Shown here piece after piece: positions 11,479 through 21,087 of a stretch of 64,000 nt of DNA. The notes under the pieces are model-generated. The model made no database searches. It saw only the letters and a list, made by a program, of their open reading frames with translations, and was not told the DNA's origin. The DNA comes from Spirodela intermedia (Eukaryota > Streptophyta > Magnoliopsida > Alismatales > Araceae). A program made the translations under genes and the position numbers. Within the stretch, counting starts at the first letter, position 1, and each line of letters opens with the position of its first letter. Location: contig LR746267.1 of NCBI GenBank assembly GCA_902729315.2, positions 5,271,386 through 5,335,385 of the forward strand. The letters are read 5' to 3'.

Positions 11479-13205
11479 CACCCGCCAACTTAAATCATTG
11501 CTAGTCCCTTAACAATGGAATTACGAAAATAAAAATTTACAAATCTCAAACATCATATTTCAATATAGAAAGAAAAAAATACAATTAGAAATGATGCACC
11601 TTTAGACACTTTGGATTCTTATATCAAGTATTTAAGAATGATGTCAAGCACTTAAATGTTTAAACACTCCTTGGAATAACAATCTAGACTTCACTTCTTC
11701 TATTCACATCTTTATCACTTCTTCACTCATTGATGTATTTACAGGATGTTCCAATTATCAATACTCATCCAAGAATAATATTGATCTTACATTTTCCTTT
11801 TTCTATGGCTTGATTTTTGAAGTTTGCACTATATTTCTTCTTTCTTTATATATAGTGGATAAGTAGCTTTTCTTGTAGACAAAATTTGACAATAAGAATG
11901 ATGTCTCACACCCTCCATGTGTACTCTTCATTTTCAGGGCTTTCACTTTATCCACTTATTTTGCAGCAAGTGTTTTTCTATACACGATTTTCGACAATGA
12001 GAATGATGTCTCACACCCTCCATGTGTACTCTTCGTTTCTAGATTTTTCACATTGCTCTCTCTTTTTTTTTTTCGAAATAAGTGATTTCTCCTCACAAGT
12101 CCTATATATCACGGTGCAAAAATCTCCATTAAACTCAAATGATCAATCAAATTTTCACATCAAATAAATATTATCCATCAAGATCATGAAGTGAAAATTT
12201 GTAAAATCAAATCCATGTTATCTATCATGTATCCAAGGAGTATTCCAACATTTCATGCTACTAGATCATTCTTTTGACTCAATAATAATCTTCCTAGTAT
12301 CTTTTGGTATCAATCAATCTAATTGATTTAATTTTTCATGCATGCAATATGATGTAAGAAATTTGTAAATTAGATAGTTCTGATAGTTCTATTTTCTGTT
12401 TTCAGTTCTATTTTAGCAGCAATAAATTTGTCAAAAATAAATCAAAACTATCTTCTTTATAGCTGTAATTTCGAATTTCAGTAATATATGTCTAGGGGAT
12501 TGAAATGTGAGAAAAGTTTTTTCGTCTGTTGTTTTTGACAGTCTATTGTTCTTGACAGAAAACCAAAAAATAGATGTTGCAGTTTTTCCGAATTTTTTTT
12601 ATTTTTTTTAATTGCTGTTCTAAGTTGAATAAAATGCAAACACATGTTCTTAATCGTCTTACAGCATAAATTAATAATGAATACTTCACCCCCCAACTTA
12701 AAAATGACATTGTCTTCAATGACACAGAAAAATCGAAACAGAATATGCAGAAAATATAATTTTCAAGTGAAGCATGCATATATGCAAAGTTTAGCATTTA
12801 AAAATATTGTCATAAATGATAAAGCTCCGAAAGACATCACCTCGACCTCGTTTTTAATTTTCCACTTCGTCTTACATGCCTCCTCCTGCACTTTTTTGAA
12901 AAAAACAAATGCAGAAATAAGTACTGCAAAATTCTAAGAAAAACAGAGCTTAAAAAAAATCAAACAGAATGAAATAAAAACCATGGGTTGCCTCTCATGA
13001 AGCGCTGAATTTAATGTCTCCAGCTGGACTCCTTGATCTTACTCTTGAATTTCTTTTAATAATAAAATTTCTTTTTCTGCAAGGCGTTCACGTTCTATAT
13101 AATGTTTAAGCCGCTGTCCATTTACCTTAAAGTTTGATCACTTTTAGGATCTTTAATCATTACAGCCCCATGATCATATGTCTCTTCCACCACATAAGGC
13201 CCTTT
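11479..13205 (-). other. Non-coding spacer between integrase and 3' LTR
   Basis: AT-rich, with no long ORF. It holds a 34-bp direct repeat (11896-11929 and 12001-12034, period 105) and a second polypurine-type tract, AAGTTGGGGGGTG, on the minus strand at 12699-12687. That tract differs by one base from the tract next to the LTR. Athila relatives often carry an env-like ORF here; I see none. Confidence 0.7.
11896..12034. repeat. 34-bp direct repeat, period 105 bp
   Basis: The 34-base word starting GAATGATGTCTCACACCC occurs identically at 11896-11929 and 12001-12034 within the retrotransposon spacer. The intervening bases are related but diverged, pointing to a small tandem duplication. Confidence 0.85.
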
Positions 13206-15630
13206 TCATTTTGATTTTAATTTTCCTAGGAATAATTTCAGCCTAGAATCATATAACCACACTTTTTGTCCAACATCAAATTTTTTTCTGCTAATGTATT
13301 TATCATGAAAATTTTTAATTTTTTCTTTATATATTCTATGATTTTTATAAGCTTCATTCCTCAACTCCTCTAGTTCATGTAGCTGAAAAATTCTATGCCC
13401 ACCAGCTGATTTTTCATCCATACATAAATTTTTTATAGCCCATAATACTTTATGCTCTATTTCCACAGGAAGATGATATGGCTTTCCAAAAATGAGACGA
13501 AATTGGGACATACCTATGGGATTTTTATAAGCTGTTCTATAAGCCCATAATGCATCTTGTAATTTCGTGGGCCAATCTTTCCTATCTGGTCTAACTATTT
13601 TTCTCAAAATTCTCTGAATTTCCCTATTTGCTACTTTAGCTTGTCCATTTGTTTGGGGATGATATGGAGTGGCTACTCTATGGTGTACTCTATTCTTTTT
13701 CAACAGTTCACTGAAATGTTTATTTGTAAAATGTGTTCCTCCATCACTAATAATCACTCTAGGACATCCAAATCTCGAAAAAATATTTTCCTACACAAAT
13801 TTCATCACGATTTTATGATCATTAATTCTAGTAGGAATAGCTTCCACCCACTTCGACACATAATCAACAACACGCAAAATATATTCATATTTTTCAGCTG
13901 ATGGGAAGGGACCCATGAAATCTATTCCCCATACATCAAAAATTTCGACTACTAACATGTTACTCATGGGCATTTCATCTTTTTTACTCATGTTACCTAT
14001 AGATTGGCATGAAATACATGTTCTACTAAAGTCTATAGAATCTCTAATGATTGTAGGCTAATAAAAACCACACTGAAAATTTTTTGCAACTGTTTTTTGT
14101 CTAGAGAAATGTCCTCCACAGTTAGATGAATGGCACATGTTAATAATGCTATGATATTCTTCTTCAGGAACACATCTCCTTAAAATTTGATCATTGCCCA
14201 AGTAATATAAATCAGGATCATGTCAAAAATAATTTCTAATCTTAGAAAAGAAATGATGTTTTCTGTTCTTATCCCACTGTTCTGGAGTTTTTCCAGAAAC
14301 CAGAAAATTAACAATATGTGCATACCATGGTGATGGTTGATGTTGAGCTGCCATCAATTGTTCATTTGGAAATACGTCTTGTAAAGGTGCTGCATTTATT
14401 CCTGTATCACTTAATCTAGAAAGATGGTCAGCAACAACATTCTCGAAACCTTTTTTATCTTTTATTTCTAAGTCAAATTCCTGCAACAATAAAATCCATC
14501 TTAATAAACGTGGCTTTGCATCTTTCTTATTTAACAGATATTTTAATGCTGCATGATCAGTATAAATAATAATTTTAGCTCCCAAAATATATGATCTAAA
14601 CCTTTCTAATAAAAATACTACAACTAACAACTCTTTTTCAGTTGTGGTATAATTTAATTGAGCATCGGATATAGTTTTACTAGCATATGAAATTACTATG
14701 GGTTTTGACTCTTTTGTTTGTCCTAGAATGGCCCCCACTGCATAATTCGATGCATCACACATTATTTCAAAGGGAAGGGACCAATCAGGAGCTTGTAAAA
14801 TGGGTGCCTCAGTAAGTAATCTTTTTATTTCGGAAAAAGACTCAAAACATTTCTCATCAAAATTAAAAGGCACATCTTTAGATAATAGCATAGTAAGAGG
14901 TTTAGAAATCTTCGAAAAATCTTGAATAAATTTTCTGTAATAACCTGTATGACCCAAGAAAGATCTAATCTATTTTACTAAATTTGGAGGTTTCATTTTA
15001 GATATAATATCAATTTTTGCTCTATCCACCTCTAAACCCCTTTTACTCACAATATGACCCAACACAACTCCCTCTTTAACCATAAAATGTGATTTCTCCC
15101 AACTCAAAACTAATTTTTTCTCTATGCGTTTCTCAAGTACATACTGTAAATGATTTATGCATTCATCAAATGATTCACCAAAAACAGAAAAATCGTCCAT
15201 AAAAATTTCTATGCTTTTTCCAATCATATCAGAAAAAATAGACAGCATACATCTTTGAAATGTGGCTGGAGCATTACACAGACCAAAAGGCATGCGTTTA
15301 AAAGCAAAAGTACCAAATGGACAAGTGAAAGTTATTTTTTCTTGATCTAAAGGGCTTATTTAAATTTGATTATAACCAGAGTATCCATCCAGAAAAAAAA
15401 AAAATCCAACTAATTTTTCTAGAATTTGATTAGTAAATGGTAGGGGAAAATGATCTTTTCTAGTAACTGAATTTAATTTTCTATAATCAATGCAAACCCT
15501 CCAACCGGTAGTTAATCTTGTTTGTATTTCATCCCCATTTTTCATTTTGTATAATCGTGATCCCTGATTTTTTTGGCACTACTTGTGTAGGACTAACCCA
15601 TTTGCTATCTGAAATAGGATAAATAATGTT
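13206..15630 (-). pseudogene. Athila-like pol remnant: RT, RNase H, integrase
   Basis: RT motifs are GWRVCIDYRKLN (near 15500), MPFGLCNAPATFQ at the start of the 15293-14970 ORF, and the FMDD active-site box just after it. RNase H follows with [11 protein letters not shown] (near 14560). Integrase follows in two ORFs, 13991-13791 (WGIDFMGPFP) and 13757-13206 (SDGGTHF ... HPQTNGQA). The glutamate expected 35 residues after the second catalytic Asp is lysine ([10 protein letters not shown]). In-frame stops near 15361 and 13790 and a frameshift near 15545 interrupt the frame. The protein is therefore both broken and missing a catalytic residue. Confidence 0.88.
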
Positions 15631-15634
15631 ATGA

Positions 15635-15642
15635 TTAAGGTT
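15635..15642. other. Inversion breakpoint 1 (8-bp word TTAAGGTT)
   Basis: Minus-strand RT coding sequence ends a few bases to the left. TTAAGGTT here is the reverse complement of AACCTTAA at 23817-23824, next to the other breakpoint. Confidence 0.6.
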
Positions 15643-17513
15643 ACAAATAAGTGAAAATCAAATAAACCAACAAAATAGTTCGATCATTATACTGCAAACC
15701 CCACTCTCCTTTATTATGATGAGTAATTTTCTTGCCACTTTGATAAAAAATAACGATTTTTCCTATAAGAATGCATGACAAATATGTCAAACTATTAAGG
15801 ACTTCCTAAAAGCATGTGACAAGCATTTATGTCAACTTACATTTATGTCAGCCAATTGAAAATTTCACCATTTTTTTTTTATGATACTTGTTTCAAAAAA
15901 AAATGATCCACATGATTTCAAAAGTATATGGGTGTCTCTCACTCTTTAGCCCTAACTTTCAAACCATAGTTGAAGACATAATTTTTATCATTGACACTAT
16001 CAATAGTAACATCACACACATTTTGACTAACTATGCATTGCATTTTGAAAATATTCTGAACTGTAGACCTTCCTTCAATCTAAACATCAGATTCTTCACA
16101 ACCAATAAAGTCAATTACATAATATCTTCTTTTATATATTCCTTTATGAATGAAGCAATATTTATGCCCACAAAAATTTATTTCGTTGACCATCTTCAAA
16201 TCAAGTGCTTCATCTCATTTTCATTTGTTAATCAGTATTCAAACGTAAATGATGTTTCAATGTTCTAATCTTCAAAAGAAATTGTACCAACCTATGATGC
16301 AAATCTAAAATGATCTAACAAATAATTTAATGAAATTTTATAAGGTTCCATCCTAAATATGGCACATACCTCACAAGTTGTGCAATCATAAGTGTTGAAT
16401 CTTTATAAGAGTTAATTTGAAATCTTGAAAGTTTGTTCTAATATCAATTGATGCAACAAAAGTCAAAAGAAGTAGATGATTTAAATCTTTAACCCACAAG
16501 TAATGAACCTAAAAACTTTGAAGAGTTAGAAACTAAGTATTGAATTCATAAGACTTAGAATCTTCAATCATTGCCTATTAAACATAAATAATTTTTTAAA
16601 ATAAAAATTTATAAACTAAATTCTAAGAAAATTAAATAAACCGTTTAATGGAATTAGGTTGTTTCCATATAGATGGTCAAACAATAAGGGTGATTAATTA
16701 TTATATGTTTTTGATTGATCCCATAAATGTGCTAAAGCTAAATGCAATACATATTTTCATTGAAAATAACTTCCCTTCCCTTGATCCTTGAGTCACCCAA
16801 AGATCACTAGAAGAAAAGTGTGATCTAAACCAAGAGTACCAAAGAGAGTACTAAGCAAAATAATAAGGGAATCTCATTTCTTCATTGTGTCACCTAGCAA
16901 AGAGTGAGAATAATGTGGAAGAGTCACCCTCTAATCCTTATGTCACCCAAAGATCAATGGGAGACAAATGCAAGCTGAACTCTAGTCTACAAATGATAGT
17001 AAAACATCAAATTAATGAAACGGAGGGTGAAAGGGAGGTTTATGCTCCTCTACTGTGTCACCCAAATAGAGAATGAACATGAAAGAGAGCTCATTGTTGT
17101 GCTGCTGCTGCTTGGTGCTGCTGCTCTACTATGTCACCCAATAGATAGGAGGGAGAGGTCACCATTGTATTATTGTCGTTGTTGAGCCACTTGCTGCCTC
17201 TAATCTACTATATCACCCATTAGACATGGGAGAGCTCGTCATAATGCTACCATAGTCCCCACACAACTATTGTTGTCACCTCACTTGCTATTGTTCTTAT
17301 GGTGTTGCTTGTTGTCCCATCACTACATCATCTACCCTCTACCACCATTCTACTATGTCACCTTTATACTTATGCTTGTTTTGTATCGTAAAGTCATTCT
17401 AACTCATCTATGTGACAATTTAACATTTATTATGGAACATGAAAAGTAAAAAATAATGATTTATGGTATGAAAATACAACATTAATAACTAGAGTGACCT
17501 TTGAATCCACAAT
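15643..17513. other. AT-rich single-copy-looking DNA with TGTCACCCA motifs
   Basis: No recognisable gene. Between about 16790 and 17220 the word TGTCACCCA or a close variant recurs irregularly (for example 16951, 17058, 17132), interspersed with AT-rich and CTG/TGC-rich DNA. In the un-inverted arrangement this is the DNA just outside the copia 5' LTR. Confidence 0.5.
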
Positions 17514-17641
17514 TGTTCGTACATTCTCCTCTATGTGGCCCACTTGGGCCCATTATCTCTCTCTTCTCTCACCTATATAAATATATGTATCTCTTCATCT
17601 ATAGTTAATCTAATCTTAGGGTTTAACTATTCTTGTCAACA
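17514..17641 (+). repeat. 5' LTR of the split copia element
   Basis: 128 bp, with short inverted termini TGTT/AACA and a TATATAAA box near 17575. It is flanked on the left by ACAAT, a near-match to ATAAT beyond the 3' LTR at 5441. Confidence 0.82.
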
Positions 17642-17873
17642 TGGTATCATAGCCCTAAGGTTCTTTCCAATCATCATTATGTCGGTACAGCCACACCTAT
17701 CATCATCATCATATCATTGTTGCCGCATCCTTTGGGTGTTCTCCTCTCTCTCTATGTGTCATCTTCTACTACACGCCACCATCTAATGTGCGTTGCCATT
17801 AACTGCACTGCTGAAATTTGCTATTGCACCACATGCAACTAGCACGCCGGCACTTGCCCTAATATTGTGGCAT

Positions 17874-17944
17874 CCTACCATCATGGCCCTTACCATCATG
17901 GCCCTTACCATCATGGCCCCTTAGCACCCCCCCCCCCCCCCCCC
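17874..17944. repeat. 15-bp tandem repeat and 18-base C run
   Basis: Three copies of a CCTTACCATCATGGC-like unit are followed by an uninterrupted run of 18 C (17927-17944), inside the copia leader or gag region. The homopolymer length may be unreliable in the assembly. Confidence 0.85.
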
Positions 17945-18651
17945 TTGCCATCACGGCCCCTACCATCGCAGCCCCTCTTGCCATGGCCCCTACCATCATA
18001 GCAACTATCGACATGGCCCCTCCCACTCTCTTGATATCTACCACTATGGTATCTCACAGTATCTCTCAATATCTCATGGTATTATCTCATGTTGTACCAC
18101 CTCCCATCACACCGTTTTCTTGCCACACACCATCTCCTATTATGTGTCACCCTTTAATGCATGTTTTTGTACTTACATTGGTACGTTGTTTCCCATCATC
18201 ATTATGGACTAAAATAATGCATCTTCTCCACTTCAAAGACCTCATCCCATGGCCTCATTTCTAGTCTAAGTGCCTCCACTGTTGGCACTCCTTTTCTCAC
18301 ATCACTTCTTTCCTCGTGGCACTCCATCATGGTGCAACTAACTTGGCTAGCATACCTCTTCAACAGTCTCAATTATATGTCGTAGAGATCAAGTTTCAAG
18401 TACTTTATTATGTCCCACAATCTGCTTCATCATCTAATGAATGATTTGTTGATCATCGTCGACCCAACTTATACTTCTTGATCTCAAATTACCTCTGTTA
18501 TAGTCACTTAGATGCTTTAAAGTATTAAGCAAATGATCGTCGAGCTCCTTGCTCATATCAAGTTTATCCTATAACTCTGGCTCACAATGGAGATCATGTA
18601 TGCCAATAAGATAAATATCAATCGTACTATGTAATTATTCAAGACTCTTCT

Positions 18652-19244
18652 TGATAAATTTTCATTATCATGAGTTAATAATTAATAAATAATATAGTTT
18701 TGGCCTTAACTCATGATAAATAAATTTATATTTGTGTTAATTTTTTAAAAGTAAATTTTAATTAATTGATGTGAATTTTTGACTAATTATGTGATTTTAT
18801 GTGAATTTATATGATTTTTATAATCCTATTTTTGAGATAAATGAAGAAAAAGAAAAAGAAAATAATAAGATAGAAAAAAGAGAGGACCCATCAGCCAACC
18901 AAACCTGCAAGTGGGTCGGAAGCATAGTCGAGGTAGAGCTGCGAGCAAGGGCTCGAGCGACTATAAATTGATGGGGGCTCATGTGCATTCACTCTTCTTT
19001 TACGTCACCGATGGCCAACCGAATATGAGGTAAGGAGTGGTCATAAACACACGAGAAAGGGACTCATTGCTTCTAAATGTGATATTATTATATATTCATA
19101 AAAAACTTCAGCGAACAATCAATGTGGGACTAAACCTACGTCACATTTTTCTCAGAATAGTGTCGATTATTTTAATATCCCAAATACCCCTTAGTTATAA
19201 CAACGATATACCATGATGATGTCACTTTATAAAGGTATTATAGT
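18652..19244 (+). mobile_element. Old Athila-like LTR, 5' portion (split)
   Basis: Begins TGATAAATTTTCATTATC and follows the family LTR, with many differences, to GTCACTTTATAAAGGTATTATAGT. It ends in the ATAGT target site of the young element. The continuation is at 9842-8725 on the minus strand. Confidence 0.8.
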
Positions 19245-20883
19245 TGATAAGTCTTCATTATCATGAGTTAATAATTAGTAAATAATATAGTTTTAGCCTT
19301 AACTCGTGATAAATAGACTTATATTTATGTTAAAGTGTGAAAATTGGTTTTCAGTTGATTAATGTGATTTTTTGGGTAATTATGTGATTTTATACGAATT
19401 TATATGATTTTTACAGTCTTACTTTTGAGATAAATGAAGAAAAAGAAATAAAACTAAAATATTGTAAAATGGGGGGACCCGCCGGCCAGCCGGGCCCGTA
19501 AGTGGGTCGGAAGCTCAGTCGGGGAGTAGCCGCGAGTAGGGGCTCGAGCGGCTTGGACTGATAGGGGCACATGTGTGCCACTCCCCTTCCACATCACCGG
19601 TGGCTAGCCGGCTGTGGGACAAAGAGTGGTCGAACACGCGAGAGAAGGGACTTTGCTTAAAAAGCTAACATTACTATATATTCGTCCGAAAAATCGGCGC
19701 ACAACCAATGTGGGACTAAACCCGCGTCACACCTTCCTTAGAAGAGGTAGGCGACTGGCGCGGGTTCGAGTCTTTTCAGAGTCAAAAGTCATATAGTTTT
19801 ATCTGATTATCGTGACTTTCCTACAAATCGCCGGTGAAGGATTAAGCAACGAGAATCGCTGGATCATCGGCGAAAATCTCGCCAACGCGATTCGTGGAGC
19901 ATTACTACTAAAATTGCTGAAGGATTCGCAATAAAAGGATCGCAAATCCATCGAGTAAATGATCTCCGATTGATCGACTAACAAGCCGTCGTCGAGAAGA
20001 GGACGATCCGCCGGGAGACGAGTCGCCACCTCCTGAGAGCGTACCAGATGCGATGAAGAGCCTCCTCTTGCTGCGCGGACCTGAGGATGAAGCTCCCTGA
20101 CACACGCCCCACCTCCATCCAGCTCCTTTCCGTCGGGTGACAGCCGCCAGAGAGCCGCAAAGTTGCCGTTTTTCCGCTCCACCGGGTGACAGCCGCCGGA
20201 GACGACTCGACGACCCATTTCATTAATCTCTAGACATCGCGAGAAGATCTAGAGATTGCTCATGTCATCTTTGTCCAAGGAGAGCCTTCGAGGCCGTGGA
20301 CACTACACGACGATCCTCTCGAACGCTCAAGATTCCGGTGCATTGTCGACGCATCGCCGTCGTGACGTTGGAACTCTGTTTTCCTATTTTCAACTTACTT
20401 TACGCTTCATTTAGTCATAGTTTTTGGGATTTTAATTTACCAAAATATACTTTGTTCTATTACAATTCTTTCAGCTTTTACAGATCTTAATTTGATTAAT
20501 TAAATCGTTTGTAATCATTTACGTAAGAATCATCGGGCAGAACTCTGATTCCGCCCGATTCGCGTTCGTCAGGCGCTGACGTCATCTTGACGTCCGCACC
20601 CTTATTTCTTTTTTTTCGTGAATTTTAAATATATTTCCTTTTCATTTCTTAGTATAAAATTCATGTAAAAGAGTAGTCTCTGAGGAAAATTCTGAATAAT
20701 TACCAGATATTATATTACATCCTTGTGATCGACTTGGAAAATTACCGCTATTTTTGGAACTTTTATTAAATTATAATTGATATATTTGTTCAGAAATACT
20801 TCTAAATATCTGAAAATTCGTATTTTCTAGTTTTATAAATTTTATATTTACGTGATTTAATATACAACGACTAAGTCACGTCA
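19245..20883 (+). repeat. 5' LTR of the split Athila-like element
   Basis: 1639 bp, TGATAAG...CGTCA, closely similar to the minus-strand 3' LTR at 9848-11478. A 139-codon ORF antisense to the element (20218-19799) corresponds to the one in the 3' LTR and has no known domain. Confidence 0.9.
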
Positions 20884-20888
20884 AATTT

Positions 20889-20906
20889 TGACGTTGTTGC
20901 TGGGGA
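20889..20906 (+). promoter_or_regulatory. Primer-binding site, tRNA-Asp type
   Basis: TGACGTTGTTGCTGGGGA lies five bases after the LTR. It matches the complement of the plant tRNA-Asp 3' end at 14 of 18 positions, and all four differences are transitions, as expected from decay of methylated cytosines. tRNA-Asp priming is usual in Athila/Tat-type elements. Confidence 0.75.
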
Positions 20907-21087
20907 TGTATTGCATAATATTTAGTATTTTTCTGTTTTTCTCTTAGAGTACACAAAAAATTTTAACTCTTGTTTTATTTTCTTTTTGCTGATTTTTTTT
21001 TAAGAAAAAGGGAACGAGAAGAAGCAAGGCAAGGACTGGAGCATACTGAAGGAGGGTAACAATTACTAAACTTTTCCCTCAAATTTA

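Larger units (their letters stand above)
9848..15634 (-). mobile_element. Young Athila-like Ty3/gypsy element, 3' half
   Basis: Minus-strand half element: RT from about 15630, RNase H, integrase (to 13206), about 1.7 kb without an ORF, then the 3' LTR at 11478-9848. It starts inside RT at the point where the plus-strand 5' half (19245-23816) stops, and the two halves together make one complete gene order. The flank beyond the 3' LTR is ATAGT (9847-9843 on the minus strand), identical to 19240-19244 before the 5' LTR. I place it with Athila/Tat-type Ty3/gypsy elements by its gag type, tRNA-Asp-like primer site and long LTR. No env-like ORF is visible in the spacer. Confidence 0.85.
17514..18651 (+). 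mobile_element. Ty1/copia element, 5' portion (LTR, PBS, start of gag region)
   Basis: A 128-bp LTR at 17514-17641 (TGTTCG...TCAACA) is followed directly by TGGTATCATAGCCC (17642-17655), a one-base variant of the initiator-tRNA-Met primer site. Then comes about 1 kb of proline- and histidine-rich, stop-containing leader or gag sequence. It ends at CTTCT (18647-18651), where the old Athila-like LTR was inserted. The remainder is at 5441-8724 on the opposite strand. Confidence 0.8.

Noticed and set aside
12478-12937. Possible env-like gene of the Athila-like element
   Set aside because: Only short ORFs on both strands, no signal peptide or membrane segments in series, and nothing recognisable.
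16790-17220. Possible repeat array of CRISPR type
   Set aside because: The repeated word is only 9 bases, its spacing is irregular, there are no cas genes, and the genome is eukaryotic.
19745-19790. tRNA-like 3' end (GGTTCGAGTC B-box-like word) in the LTRs
   Set aside because: The T-arm pairs poorly and no A box, D arm or anticodon arm can be folded upstream. A chance match is likelier than a tRNA or SINE.
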